A stretch of DNA of 64,000 nt from Sphingomonas citri (GTDB lineage: Bacteria; Pseudomonadota; Alphaproteobacteria; Sphingomonadales; Sphingomonadaceae), in assembly GCF_019429485.1 (NCBI RefSeq), contig NZ_JAHXZN010000004.1, forward strand, positions 124,001 through 188,000, in the 5' to 3' direction. Each line of letters opens with the position of its first letter. Position 1 is the stretch's first letter. Positions 34,263 through 43,745 of the stretch are shown piece after piece. Both the position numbers and the translations under genes were made by a program. The notes under the pieces are model-generated. The model worked only from the letters and a program-made list of their open reading frames with translations, ran no database searches and was not told the origin of the DNA.

Positions 34263-35474
34263 CTATCGGGCGGCGAAGCGGGAGACGAGCGGGGCGACCG
34301 CGGTGGCGATGTCGAACTCGCGCTCGACCTTGGCGCGGCCGGCGGCGGCGAGCCGGTCGCCCAGCGCGGCATCGTCGCGCAGCCGCGCGATCTGGCGGCG
34401 CAGGTCGTCCCAGTCGCCGGGACGGAAGAGCAGGCCCTCGGCGCCGTCCTCGATCAGCTCGGGCACGCCCGCGACCCGGCTGCCGATCACCGGCAGGCCG
34501 AGCGCCATCGCCTCCATCAGCACGATCGGCAGGCCTTCCATGAAGCTCGGCAGCACCAGCATGTCGTGGCGCGCGATCTCGGCCAGCGTCGCGGCCTCGT
34601 CGAGCCGGCCCGCGAAACGGACGCGCGCGCCGAGCCCGAGCCGCGCCACCGCGGCGTCGATCTCGCCGCGCAGCGGGCCGTCGCCCACGAGGGTGAGCTC
34701 GACGTCGAGCGGCGCGATCGCCTCGAGCAGCCCGAGATGCCCCTTCTCCGCGGACAGCCGCGCCACGCACACCAGCCGGCGCCGTGCGCCCTCCGTGCGT
34801 GCGACGGGGGCGGCGAGCGTGGGGGCGGCGAGGTCGAGCCCGCAGCGCACCACGGCGAACTTGTGCCAGTGCGCCGGCGCGGTGACGCGCATCGCCTGCG
34901 CGCGGCCGAACCAGGAGACACAGGCGACGAACTCGGCCTGCTCCAGCTTGGCGCCGAGCGTCAGCCCGGCGGGATAGTCGGTCTCGGAGATACCGTGCAG
35001 CGTCAGGCTCCACGGCAGGCCCGCGAGGCGCGCCGCCATCATGCCGACGGTCGCGCCCGCGTTGGCGAAATGGTTGTGGACGTGGCTGACCCGGTCCTCG
35101 CCGAACATCCGCGCCAGCACCACCGCCTCGGCGAAGTGGAACAAGGCCCAGAGCGCGGCGCGCAGCCCCGGCGCGCGGTGGCGCAAGGCGAGCCGCAGCA
35201 GCGCGAGATAAGCACCGGGACGGCGCGCCAGCGCGCCCAGATGCGCGCCGAGCAGCGCGCCGGCGCCGAGCGGCAGCACGAAGCGGGTCGTCTCCGCCGA
35301 GGCGCGGTCCTCGGGCGCGACCAGCTCGGCCGCGGCGGGGCGGCGAATGCTGTAGGTGCGCAGGTGGACGCCGTGGCGGCGCAGGCTCTCCACCTCGCGG
35401 CGGATGAAGGTGTGCGACGAGGCCGGATATTGGCTCACCACATAGGCGATGCGGGAGGTGCGCTGGTCGGTCAT
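34263..35474 (-). CDS. GT4 glycosyltransferase
   Basis: A 403-residue GT4 enzyme of the colanic-acid WcaL/AmsK-like kind. It opens RIAYVVSQYPASSHTFIRREVESLRRHGV, then VSHVHNHFANAGATVGMMAARL and WSLTLHGISETD. The donor lobe has LVCVARLSAEKGHLGLLEAI and LVLPSFMEGLPIVLMEAMALGLPVI. The ATG overlaps the preceding GT2 stop (ATGA). The frame continuing to 36095 lies over that gene in another phase. It belongs to the five-gene operon with the third flippase. Confidence 0.85.
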   Translation of the reverse strand: MTDQRTSRIAYVVSQYPASSHTFIRREVESLRRHGVHLRTYSIRRPAAAELVAPEDRASAETTRFVLPLGAGALLGAHLGALARRPGAYLALLRLALRHRAPGLRAALWALFHFAEAVVLARMFGEDRVSHVHNHFANAGATVGMMAARLAGLPWSLTLHGISETDYPAGLTLGAKLEQAEFVACVSWFGRAQAMRVTAPAHWHKFAVVRCGLDLAAPTLAAPVARTEGARRRLVCVARLSAEKGHLGLLEAIAPLDVELTLVGDGPLRGEIDAAVARLGLGARVRFAGRLDEAATLAEIARHDMLVLPSFMEGLPIVLMEAMALGLPVIGSRVAGVPELIEDGAEGLLFRPGDWDDLRRQIARLRDDAALGDRLAAAGRAKVEREFDIATAVAPLVSRFAAR

Positions 35475-36454
35475 TTGTAGGTGATCGCCGATCCGGCGGC
35501 GCGGCGACGGCGCGCGTAGCGCAGCATGCCCTGCAGCTCGGGGAACTTCGCCAGCATCGTGTAGAAGGCGTTGGGCCAGGCCATCGCGCCGTGATGGTCG
35601 CGCCGCGCCACGCGCGCCACCTGGAGCGCGAGCAGCAGCACCGGCAGGAGCAGCAGCGCCGGGTGGACCAGCAGCGCCAGCACGGTGCCCGCGAGCGGCA
35701 GCGCGCCCGCCCACAGCAGCGCGCGGCGGCGCTCGGCGCGGTAGAGCGGGTGCGGCAGCGCGCGGGTCGCCTCGCCGGCCTGGGCATAGCCGAATCCGCC
35801 GCGCACCGCGCGCCACCACCATTGGCCGAAGCGCAGCATCGCGGCGTCGTGCAGCGTCATCGCCGCGTCGATCCGCCACACCCGCCAGCCGGCGGCGCGC
35901 AGCCGCGCGCACAGCTCGGGCTCCTCGCCCGCGGTGAGATCGTCGCGGAAGCCGCCCGCGGCGCGGACGACCTCGGCGCGCATCAGCGAGTCGCCGCCGC
36001 ACGCCCCGGCCTCGCCGATCGGCGTGTCCCACTCCAGGTCGCACAATCGGTTGTAGACCGAGGCCTCGGGGTGGCGCTCGCGCCGCCGCCCGCACACCAC
36101 CGCGACATCGGGGTGAGCGGCGAGGAAGCGAGTCGCGACGGCGAGCCAGTCCGGCGTCAGCTCGCAGTCGCCGTCGATGAACTGGACGAGCTCGCAGTCG
36201 GCGGGCAGCGCGGCGAAGCCGGCGTTGCGCGCGCGCGCCGCGGTGAAGGGCAGCGCCATGTCGAGGTCGACCACCTGCGCCCCGAGCTCGCGCGCGCGCG
36301 CCGGGCTGCCGTCGGTCGAGGCCGAGTCGACATAGACCACCGCCGCGGCGCCGCTGCCCGCCAGCGAGCGCAGGCAGCGCACCAGCCGCTCACCCTCGTT
36401 GCGGCCGATCGCGACGATGCCGACGCGCGGCGGGGGAGAAAAAGGCGCGCTCAC
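35471..36454 (-). CDS. GT2 glycosyltransferase
   Basis: A family-2 transferase of 327 residues. Its GT-A core has VGIVAIGRNEGERLVRCL, VYVDSASTDGSPARAREL, the metal motif QFIDGDCELTPDW and a downstream TAGEEPELCARLRAAGW. Two hydrophobic segments near the C-terminus suggest membrane association. GTG 36454 overlaps the flippase stop by four bases; GTG 36460 is an alternative. The frame continuing to 37552 lies over the flippase gene. It is the second gene of the operon. Confidence 0.8.
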   Translation of the reverse strand: MSAPFSPPPRVGIVAIGRNEGERLVRCLRSLAGSGAAAVVYVDSASTDGSPARARELGAQVVDLDMALPFTAARARNAGFAALPADCELVQFIDGDCELTPDWLAVATRFLAAHPDVAVVCGRRRERHPEASVYNRLCDLEWDTPIGEAGACGGDSLMRAEVVRAAGGFRDDLTAGEEPELCARLRAAGWRVWRIDAAMTLHDAAMLRFGQWWWRAVRGGFGYAQAGEATRALPHPLYRAERRRALLWAGALPLAGTVLALLVHPALLLLPVLLLALQVARVARRDHHGAMAWPNAFYTMLAKFPELQGMLRYARRRRAAGSAITYK

Positions 36455-37797
36455 TTCCACGGCAGCAGACTCGTCACGTCGCCGGTCAGCCCGACGCCGT
36501 ACAGCGCCTCGCGGAAGAGCACGGCCAGACCCAGCATGACCAGCGTCATAGCAAGGTCCTGCCGCGCGAACGACAGCCCCTCGCGGCGCTGCGCGACCCA
36601 GAGCGGCACGTAGCGGACCAGCTCGGCGCTGGCGATCACCAGCACCGCGCCGCTGATGCCGTAGAAATTGACCGCCAGCGGCAGACCGACCAACAGCCAG
36701 GCGAACTTGCCGATATTGGCGCTGGCGCCATAGACCGGTTTGCCGATGCCGAGCAGCACCGACTCGTTGATCGTCGACAGGATCGCGAACCACACCCCGA
36801 ACGACAGCGCGGGCAGCATCTGCGCCGCGCCCTGGTAGCGCTGGTCGTAGAGCAGGGCGGTGAGCAGGTCCGACACGGCGATGAACCCCGCCACCGCCGC
36901 GGCCGCGCCGAGCAGCAGCAGCGGGCGGTGCCGCGCCAGGCGCGCGCGCAGCTCGGCGGTGGTGTCGAACGAGGCCGCCACCATCGGGAACACGATCATG
37001 TTGCCGAAGCGAGCGACCAGCAGGTTGAGGATGTCGGCGAGCGAGCGCGCGATGCCATAGGTCCCCAGCACCGCCAGCGACACGGCGCGCGCCATGTACA
37101 GCCGGTCGAAATTCATCGCCAGGAAGTAGACGATCGACGACAGCGCCACCCAGCGGCCGAACGACAGGATCTCGCGCATGGCGCCGCGGTCGATCAGGAA
37201 GCGGTGGCGCATGCCCGGGATCAGCAGGTAGCTCGCCACCATCACCGCCGCGCTGGAGGTGATGCCGCCGAACACCAGCGCCCAGATCGTCGGCGTCGCC
37301 AGCGCGAACAGGATGTGCGCCACGGTCGAGATCGCGGTGTAGCCGACCTCGAACGCGGTCAGCGCGGCGAGCCGCAGGTGCTTCTGCGCGATGAAGCGCC
37401 CGGTCGATTCGAACCCGGCGAAGACGAAGAACAGCGACGCCACCGCGAAGATGCCGGCGAGCTCGGGCTTGCGGTAGAACCACGCCACCGGCCAGGCCAG
37501 CGCGGCGCAGACCATGCCCAGCGCTAGGCCGCGGACCAGCTGGAGCGTCCATGCGGTGTCGTAGAAGTCGGGCTGCTCGGCGCGCGGGTTGCTGATGATG
37601 TTCTGGCCGATGCCGATATCGGACGCCAGCTCGATGCCGGTGCGCACCGTATTGACGATGATCATGATGCCGAACAGCTCGGGCGCGAGCAGCCGCGCGA
37701 GCACGACGTTGTTGACGAGCCGCAGTGCTTGCACCACGCCATAGCCGGCGGTGGACCAGCCCAGCCGTGTCAGGATCGATCGGGAAAGCAACTTCAT
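36451..37797 (-). CDS. Wzx-type polysaccharide flippase 3
   Basis: A 448-residue MOP-superfamily transporter. It opens LGWSTAGYGVVQALRLVNNVVLARLLAPELFGIMIIVNTV, with FESTGRFIAQKHLRLAALTAFEVGY and FLAMNFDRLYMARAVSLAVLGTYGIA in the middle. It heads a minus-strand operon of flippase, GT2, GT4, GT25-like and Wzy-like genes whose members overlap by four bases at three joints. That gives the operon the parts of its own small assembly line. It is divergent from the GT4 gene at 37945. Confidence 0.85.
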   Translation of the reverse strand: MKLLSRSILTRLGWSTAGYGVVQALRLVNNVVLARLLAPELFGIMIIVNTVRTGIELASDIGIGQNIISNPRAEQPDFYDTAWTLQLVRGLALGMVCAALAWPVAWFYRKPELAGIFAVASLFFVFAGFESTGRFIAQKHLRLAALTAFEVGYTAISTVAHILFALATPTIWALVFGGITSSAAVMVASYLLIPGMRHRFLIDRGAMREILSFGRWVALSSIVYFLAMNFDRLYMARAVSLAVLGTYGIARSLADILNLLVARFGNMIVFPMVAASFDTTAELRARLARHRPLLLLGAAAAVAGFIAVSDLLTALLYDQRYQGAAQMLPALSFGVWFAILSTINESVLLGIGKPVYGASANIGKFAWLLVGLPLAVNFYGISGAVLVIASAELVRYVPLWVAQRREGLSFARQDLAMTLVMLGLAVLFREALYGVGLTGDVTSLLPWK

Positions 37798-37944
37798 GCG
37801 CGGGCGGACGATCCCAGGAAGGTACCGGCCGGCACGGTCGAATCGACGCGGGCCGGGGCGGCTGCTCGGTCTCTAGCAGCCGAAGCCTTAAAATCGAGGC
37901 ACACGATCATTGACGCGTTTTTCACGGGCGTTTGAGGAAAAGTG

Positions 37945-39036
37945 ATGCGGATCCTGTTCGCCCTGCCGGGCTTCCACCGTTTCGAGCGCGGCGCCGAGGT
38001 GGCGCTGCTGTCGCTCGCGACCGAGCTGGCGCGCGGCGGCGACGCGGTGACGGTGATCGGCGCGGGCGAGGCGCGCGAGGGCACGCCCTATCGCTTCCGT
38101 CACGCCGGTGCGCTGCGGCGCGAGCGGCTCGAGCGGATGCCGCGGGTCCCCGCGCTGCGCAGCGAGACCGGCTGGGAGGAGGCGAGCTTCGTCCCCGGCC
38201 TGCTGCGCGCCTACCGTCCGCGCGACCATGACGTGACGGTGACCTGCTCCTTCCCCTTCACCAACTGGGTGCTGCGCCGCCCGGTGCTGTTCGGCCGCCG
38301 CCCGCCGCACGTCTTCGTCACGCAGAACGGCGACTGGCCGGCCTTCTCGAACGACGCCGAATATCGCACCTTCGGCTGCGACGGGCTGGTCTGCACCAAC
38401 CCCGACTATCTCGAGCGCAACCAGGAGAAGTGGCGCTGCGCGCTGATCCCCAACGGGATGGACGCGGAGCGCTTCACACCGGGCTCGCCCGAGCGCGCGC
38501 GCTTCGGCCTGCCCGCGCGCGGCACGGTGGTGCTGATGGTGAGCGCGCTGATCCCGACCAAGCGAGTCGCCGACGGCGTGCGCGCGGTGGCGCAACTGCC
38601 CGACGCGCACCTGGTGGTGGCGGGCGACGGGCCCGAGCGCGAGGCGGTCGACCGGCTCGCCGCCGAGCTGCTGCCGGGGCGCTTCAAGCGGCTGACCGTC
38701 GGGGCGGCGGAGATGCCGCTGCTGTACCGCTCGGCCGACGTGTTCCTCCACCTCTCGCGCGAGGAATCGTTCGGCAACGTCTATATCGAGGCGCTGGCGT
38801 GCGGCGCGCCGGTCGTGGCGCATGACTCGCCGCGGCTGCGCTGGATCGTCGGCGACGACGCGGTGCTGCTCGACACCGGCGACCCGGCGGCGGTGGCGGC
38901 GGCGCTGGCGCACGCGATCGCGGCGCGCTCCGAGCTGGCCCCGCGCGGCCGCGTCCGCGCGCTGCGCTATGCCTGGCCGCGCGTGGCGGCGCAGTACCGC
39001 ACCTTCCTGGGCGAGGTGATCGCGGCGGCGAAGTAG
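37945..39036 (+). CDS. GT4 glycosyltransferase
   Basis: A GT-B family-4 enzyme of 363 residues. The N-terminal lobe reads RILFALPGFHRFERGAEVALLSLATELARGGD, and the donor lobe has VLMVSALIPTKRVADGVRAV, HLVVAGDGPEREAVDRLA and HLSREESFGNVYIEALACGAPVVAH, the EX7E element. ATG 37945 has GAGG seven bases upstream, which decides against GTG 37942. It is divergent from the flippase operon across a 147-base gap and is the last gene of the EPS locus in this window. No neighbour on its strand is close. Confidence 0.85.
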   Translation: MRILFALPGFHRFERGAEVALLSLATELARGGDAVTVIGAGEAREGTPYRFRHAGALRRERLERMPRVPALRSETGWEEASFVPGLLRAYRPRDHDVTVTCSFPFTNWVLRRPVLFGRRPPHVFVTQNGDWPAFSNDAEYRTFGCDGLVCTNPDYLERNQEKWRCALIPNGMDAERFTPGSPERARFGLPARGTVVLMVSALIPTKRVADGVRAVAQLPDAHLVVAGDGPEREAVDRLAAELLPGRFKRLTVGAAEMPLLYRSADVFLHLSREESFGNVYIEALACGAPVVAHDSPRLRWIVGDDAVLLDTGDPAAVAAALAHAIAARSELAPRGRVRALRYAWPRVAAQYRTFLGEVIAAAK

Positions 39037-39072
39037 GGGGAGGCCGTTCGCCCAGGTATACGACGGCGACTC

Positions 39073-39212
39073 GATCCTCCCCTGCAAGGGGAGGTGGCAC
39101 GACGAAGGCGTGACGGAGGGGTGGTCCGGCCGGCGAGGGGAGCGACACTCACCAGCGTCGACACTCCTACATCAGTGCTTCGCGCTGCCAGCTCTCCTTC
39201 CCGGGGAGGATC
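39073..39212. repeat. Degenerate palindromic element (family B)
   Basis: A near-palindrome (CCTCCCCTGCAAGGGGAGG at 39076-39094) followed by GTGGC and a GACGGAGGGGTGG motif is paired with a distant inverse arm (CTCTCCTTCCCGGGGAGGAT). The better-preserved copy is at 51722-51858. It lies between the GT4 gene and the acyl-CoA ligase gene. Confidence 0.6.
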
Positions 39213-39230
39213 GTTGTAGCCGCTCCCCGA

Positions 39231-40859
39231 CTACCCCTCGGCCCCTTCCAGCCGGTAGTCGCGCAGCCGCTCGCGCAGCAGCTTCTTGTCGATCTTGCCC
39301 GTGGCGCCGAGCGGGATCGCCTCCACCACCAGCACGTCATCGGGCATCCACCAGCGCGCGATCTTGCCGTCGAGGAAGGCGAGCAGCTCCTCCTTGGCGC
39401 AGGTCGCGCCCGGCGCGGGCTGGACCAGCAGCAGCGGTCGCTCGCCCCAGACCGGGTGCGCCACGCCGATCACCGCCGCGATCGCCACCGACGGGTGCGC
39501 CGCCGCGAGATTCTCGATCTCGATCGAGCTGATCCACTCGCCGCCCGACTTGACGATGTCCTTGGCGCGGTCGGTGATGCGCATATAGCCCGCCTGGTCG
39601 ATCACCGCGACGTCGCCGGTGTCGAACCATCCCTCGCCGTCGACCGCCTCCTCCGCCTCGCCGTAATAAGCGCGCGCGATCGTCGGTCCGCGGATCAGCA
39701 GCCGCCCCGCGGTGGCGCCGTCGTGCGGCAGCACCGCGCCGGCGTCGTCGACCAGCCGCAGCTCGAGCCCGCACACCGGGCGCCCCTGCATCGCCTTGCG
39801 CCGCACCTGCTCGTCATAGGGCTGCGCCAGCACGTCCGCGGTGGGGGAGGAGAGCGTCGCCAGCGGCGAGGTCTCGGTCATGCCCCAGCCCTGCACCACC
39901 TCGACGCCGTAATCGTCCTGAAAGGCGCGGATCAGTGCCTCGGGCGGGGCGGCGCCGCCGATGATCACGCGCTCCAGCGAGGTGAAGCCGCGCCCGGTGC
40001 CGCGCAGGTGCTGGAGCAGCCCCTGCCACACCGTCGGCACCGCGGCGGAGAAGGTGACCTGCTCCTGCTCGATCAACTCGTAGAGCGAGGCGCCGTCCAT
40101 CCGCTGCCCCGGCAAAACCAGCTTGGCGCCGACCGCGGGGGCCGAATAGACCACGCCCCAGCTGTTGGCATGGTACATCGGCACCACCAGCAGCAGCGTG
40201 TCGCGCGCGGAGAGCCCCATCGCGTCGTGCTGGAGCGCCATCATCGTGTGCAGCCAGTTGGAGCGGTGCGAGTAGAGCACGCCCTTGGGCAGGCCGGTGG
40301 TGCCCGAGGTGTAGCACAGCCCGCAGGCGGCGCGCTCGTCGAACCCGCCCCAGGGGTGATCGGCCGGCTGCGCGGCGACCAGCTCGTCGAAGGCGAGCGC
40401 GCCGGGCTCGGGCAGTGCGTCCGCGCCGCACAGATAAACGATCCGCTCGAGCGAAGGCACCTCGCGCAGCAGCCGCTGCGCCAGCGCGGCGCACTCGGGA
40501 TCGGCGAAGAGCAGCCGGTCGCCGGCATGATCGGCGATGTAGCGGATCTGCTCGGGGAACAGCCGCGGGTTGAGCGTGTGGAGCACTGCGCCCATGTTGG
40601 TGGCGCCGTACCAGGCGGCGAGGTGGCGGAAGCCGTTCCACCCCAGCGTGGCGACCCGATCGCCGGGCGCGATGCCGAGCGAGGCGAGCGCGGCCGACAC
40701 GTGCTTGGCGGTGCGGTGCAGACCGGCGTAGTCGGTGCGGCTGACCGCGCCGGCGGCGTCGCGCGAGACGATCTCGCGGCGCGGGTGCCATGTCGCCGCA
40801 TGGTCGAGGAAGCGGTCGACCGTCAGCGGCATGTCCTGCATCAGCCCGAGCGGCGGCAT
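39231..40859 (-). CDS. AMP-dependent acyl-CoA ligase (medium/long-chain type)
   Basis: A 542-residue ANL-superfamily enzyme that activates a carboxylate with ATP and CoA. The AMP-binding P-loop is LCYTSGTTGLPKGVLYSHRS; GWGMTETSPLA, GWFDTGDVAVID, RITDRAKDIVKSGGEWISS and the C-terminal LGATGKIDKKLLRE follow, with the catalytic lysine in the last. Length and motifs match AlkK-like fatty-acyl-CoA ligases; the acyl chain is not predictable. ATG 40859 with GGGAGA upstream gives the family's normal N-terminus (MPPLGLMQDMPLTVDRF). It is unrelated to the EPS genes and probably stands alone. Confidence 0.85.
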   Translation of the reverse strand: MPPLGLMQDMPLTVDRFLDHAATWHPRREIVSRDAAGAVSRTDYAGLHRTAKHVSAALASLGIAPGDRVATLGWNGFRHLAAWYGATNMGAVLHTLNPRLFPEQIRYIADHAGDRLLFADPECAALAQRLLREVPSLERIVYLCGADALPEPGALAFDELVAAQPADHPWGGFDERAACGLCYTSGTTGLPKGVLYSHRSNWLHTMMALQHDAMGLSARDTLLLVVPMYHANSWGVVYSAPAVGAKLVLPGQRMDGASLYELIEQEQVTFSAAVPTVWQGLLQHLRGTGRGFTSLERVIIGGAAPPEALIRAFQDDYGVEVVQGWGMTETSPLATLSSPTADVLAQPYDEQVRRKAMQGRPVCGLELRLVDDAGAVLPHDGATAGRLLIRGPTIARAYYGEAEEAVDGEGWFDTGDVAVIDQAGYMRITDRAKDIVKSGGEWISSIEIENLAAAHPSVAIAAVIGVAHPVWGERPLLLVQPAPGATCAKEELLAFLDGKIARWWMPDDVLVVEAIPLGATGKIDKKLLRERLRDYRLEGAEG

Positions 40860-40954
40860 CGTCTCTCCCACCCGCGCGCCGCGTGGATCGCGGACGCGTC
40901 GGACGGCGATCATGGCTCAGCCGCGCGCCTCTGTCGCGTGTCGATTGATGTCGG

Positions 40955-42571
40955 TCAGGATCGGGGCGGCCGCGTCGCGCTGGCGCTGTCGAACCCCGCC
41001 GCCTGCGGCTCGGCCAGCTCGGCCTCGCCCGCCATGGCGTGCGAGTCGTCGTGGTCGCGCAGCGTGTCGAGGTGCATCAGGCGGCGCACCAGCGGGCTCA
41101 CCAGCAGCACCAGGAGCGCGATGCCCATCGCCCACCAGCCGATCGTCTCGTACACGCCCAGCGTGCCGTCGCGCGTCATCGTGCCGCCCTCGCCGCCGCC
41201 GGTCGCCTCGCCGATCTTGCCCGCGACGAAATTGCCCACCGCGGTCATGTAGAACCATGCGCCCATGATCAGGCTGGCGAGGTGGCGCGGCGCCAGCCGG
41301 TTCATCGCCGACAGGCCGACCGGCGACAGGCACAATTCGCCCGAGGTCTGGAAGAAATAGATCATGAAGACGAGGTACACCGGGGTCAGCGCCGCGCCGT
41401 ACAGCCGCGCGCCCCAGACGAAGAGCAGGAAGCTCAGCGCCACCTGCACCAGCGCCAGCCCGAACTTGGCCGGCGCCGAGGGCTCCCAGCCGCGCCGCCC
41501 GAGGAACACCCACAGCGCGGCGAAGACCGGGCCGAGCAGCACGATGTAGATCGGGTTCACCGACTGGAACAGCGAGGCGGGCACGCCGCCGCGGTCGACG
41601 AAGCGGTCGGTGTACAGGTTGAGGCTGCCGCCGGCCTGCTCGTACAGACCCCAGAACAAGGGGTTGAGCGCGATCAGGAAGAGCACCGCGAACATGCGGT
41701 CGCGCGCGTGCGGCTCCAGCTTGAACGAGGCGAACAGCACGTAGCCGAGCAGCGCGATCCCCGAGACCATCAGCAGCGTCTGGATCACGTCCTGGTACTG
41801 GATCAGCAGCCAGATCACCCCCACCGCGGCGACGCCGATCGCGTAGAGCGTCCACTCGAGCGACCGGGCGAGCGCGCGCGGCGCCTCGCCGCGCCCCTGC
41901 AGCAGCGGCTTGCCCAGCACGAACACCAGCAGCCCCAGCAGCATGCCGACACCCGCCGCGCCGAAGCCGTACGACCAGCCGTAGGTCTCGCCGAGCCAGC
42001 CGGCGAGGATCGTACCGAGCGCGGCGCCGGTGTTGATGCCGATGTAGAAGATCGTATACGCGCCGTCGCGCCGGATGTCGGTGAGCGGGTAGAGCTGGCC
42101 CACGATCACCGAGATATTGGCCTTGAGGAAGCCCGAGCCGACGATGATGAAGCCGAGCGCGAGCCAGAAGACGTTGATCGCCGCGGAGGCCTGGCCGCCG
42201 TCGCCCTCCACCGCCATCAGCAGGTGGCCCAGCGTGAGCAGCACCGCGCCATAGACCACCGCGCGGCGCTGGCCGAGGTAACGGTCCGCCAGATAGCCGC
42301 CGAGCACGGGCGTGATGTACACCAGCGAGGTATAGGCGCCGTAGATCAGATTGGCCTTGCCGTCGTCGAACAGCCAGTGCTTGGTCAGGTAGAAGATCAG
42401 CAGCGCGCGCATGCCGTAATAGGAGAAGCGCTCCCACATCTCGGCGAAGAACAGGACGTAGAGGCCTTTGGGGTGGCCGGCGAACTCGTCCCCGGGCTTC
42501 ACCGCGGCGGCGATCCCGCCGCCCAGCAATAGTGCGAGAAAACCGAGCGCGATCGTGGGGATAATGGGCAA
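40955..42571 (-). CDS. POT/PTR family proton-dependent peptide transporter
   Basis: A 538-residue major-facilitator protein of the POT family, importing di- and tripeptides with protons. The signature ExxERFxYY is present as EMWERFSYYGMRA at about residue 44. GFLKANISVIVGQLY, INTGAALGTILAG and FFQTSGELCLSPVGLSAMNRLAP follow. About 14 hydrophobic segments are visible, as in the bacterial POT members with two extra helices. A 538-residue length is slightly longer than E. coli DtpA, with an acidic soluble tail (DHDDSHAMAGEAELAEP). It is upstream of the ligase gene on the same strand with a gap of 95 bases. Confidence 0.9.
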   Translation of the reverse strand: MPIIPTIALGFLALLLGGGIAAAVKPGDEFAGHPKGLYVLFFAEMWERFSYYGMRALLIFYLTKHWLFDDGKANLIYGAYTSLVYITPVLGGYLADRYLGQRRAVVYGAVLLTLGHLLMAVEGDGGQASAAINVFWLALGFIIVGSGFLKANISVIVGQLYPLTDIRRDGAYTIFYIGINTGAALGTILAGWLGETYGWSYGFGAAGVGMLLGLLVFVLGKPLLQGRGEAPRALARSLEWTLYAIGVAAVGVIWLLIQYQDVIQTLLMVSGIALLGYVLFASFKLEPHARDRMFAVLFLIALNPLFWGLYEQAGGSLNLYTDRFVDRGGVPASLFQSVNPIYIVLLGPVFAALWVFLGRRGWEPSAPAKFGLALVQVALSFLLFVWGARLYGAALTPVYLVFMIYFFQTSGELCLSPVGLSAMNRLAPRHLASLIMGAWFYMTAVGNFVAGKIGEATGGGEGGTMTRDGTLGVYETIGWWAMGIALLVLLVSPLVRRLMHLDTLRDHDDSHAMAGEAELAEPQAAGFDSASATRPPRS

Positions 42572-42691
42572 GGGAGAGCGGCTCCGGTGAGGGGCGGGGC
42601 GCGCGTGCCAGCGGCGCCGATTGGTTGCGCGCGAGACTAGCGTCTCGTGCGCCGCTGTAAATATCCCCCGGGCGCGCTATCTGTCCCGGCG

Positions 42692-43270
42692 ATGTTCAAC
42701 GACCTCTCCTCGCCGCTCGCGCTGCTCGCCACGCGCCGCTCGGGCAAGCCGCGCGACCTGGTCGCGCCCGGGCCGACGCGCGACCAGCTCGTCGGCATGA
42801 TCCAGCTCGCCGGGCGCACGCCCGATCACGGCAAGCTGGCGCCGTGGCGCTTCGTGATCGTCCCCGACGAGCGCCGCGACGCCTTGGCCGCGCGGCTGGT
42901 GGAGGCCTATCGCGCCGAGCGTCCGGCGGCGGCGCGGCTCGAACTCGAGGCGATGGACCAGTTCGCGCGCCAGGCGCCCGCGCTGGTGGTGGCGCTCTCC
43001 TCGCCCCGGCTGGAGAGCCACATCCCTCTGTGGGAGCAGGAGCTGTCGGCGGGCGCGGCGTGCATGAACCTGCTCCACGCCGCGCACGCGCACGGCTTCG
43101 CGGCGGGCTGGCTGACCGGCTGGCCGGCCTTCTCCGACGCGGTGCGCGACCTGTTCGGCGCCGCGCCCGAGCGGATCGCCGGCTTCATGTTCATCGGCAC
43201 GCCCGGCCGCGCGCTGGAGGAACGCCCGCGCCCCGATCCCGCCGCGCTGTGGAGCGAGTGGGCGGGGTAG
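42692..43270 (+). CDS. Nitroreductase family FMN protein
   Basis: A 192-residue protein of the small nitroreductase group (YdjA-like). FMN-contact elements are visible: LLATRRSGKPRDL near the N-terminus, LAGRTPDHGKLAPWRFVIV, and AGAACMNLLHAAHAHGFAAGWLTGWP, with FMFIGTPGRALEERPRP near the C-terminus. It probably acts as an NAD(P)H-dependent reductase dimer in the cytoplasm; the natural substrate is not known. ATG 42692 is used because the in-frame extension back to 42647 reads as upstream leader. It is divergent from the peptide transporter. Confidence 0.85.
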   Translation: MFNDLSSPLALLATRRSGKPRDLVAPGPTRDQLVGMIQLAGRTPDHGKLAPWRFVIVPDERRDALAARLVEAYRAERPAAARLELEAMDQFARQAPALVVALSSPRLESHIPLWEQELSAGAACMNLLHAAHAHGFAAGWLTGWPAFSDAVRDLFGAAPERIAGFMFIGTPGRALEERPRPDPAALWSEWAG

Positions 43271-43745
43271 GGCGGAAGCGTCCGGGCGAGCCGTGTGCCC
43301 GCGCCACGTTCGATGCCGGAGCCGCGGGCTGCGCCGTCTCGCGAATCCGGCATCGGGAAGGGCGCGCGGTCGCATCATTCCCCACTTCCGCCCGCGGCGG
43401 CTGCGCCGGGCGCTGCCGTGAGGACTCGTCCGGTTACGTGATGCGGCGCCATCGCCGTTCTTATTGCCCGTTCAGTACCGCGGCGTGATGATCCCGGCGA
43501 GCGCCGCGGCGGGGCTGCTTCGGCGCAGTTGATCGGCGTTCACGCTCGATGAGATGAGTTCGACCGAAGCAGCAGTTAAGTACAAGTTAACGCCGCCCCG
43601 TCGTACGCGTCGGTTAAGAACTTGAAACCCTTTGGTTTAACCGATCTGAATGGAATTCCGGAGTAAGACGATTTTAGTCGGAAGGCGCGCGACTTCTCGC
43701 ATCGTCGCAGTGGCTCCGTCCAACGTCTATCTCTTCGGGGGTTTC
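43271..43745. other. Gene-free interval upstream of the third DUF1996 gene
   Basis: This 475-base stretch shows no credible gene. Its right half (about 43560-43690) is distinctly AT-richer, with GGTTTAACC at 43633-43641 and TTGAAA nearby, and probably holds the promoter of the DUF1996 gene. No -10 hexamer could be fixed with confidence. Confidence 0.4.

Noticed and set aside
40917..42437. 506-codon minus-strand open frame
   Set aside because: It is another phase of the POT transporter gene, with Arg/Ala-rich sequence and no domain.
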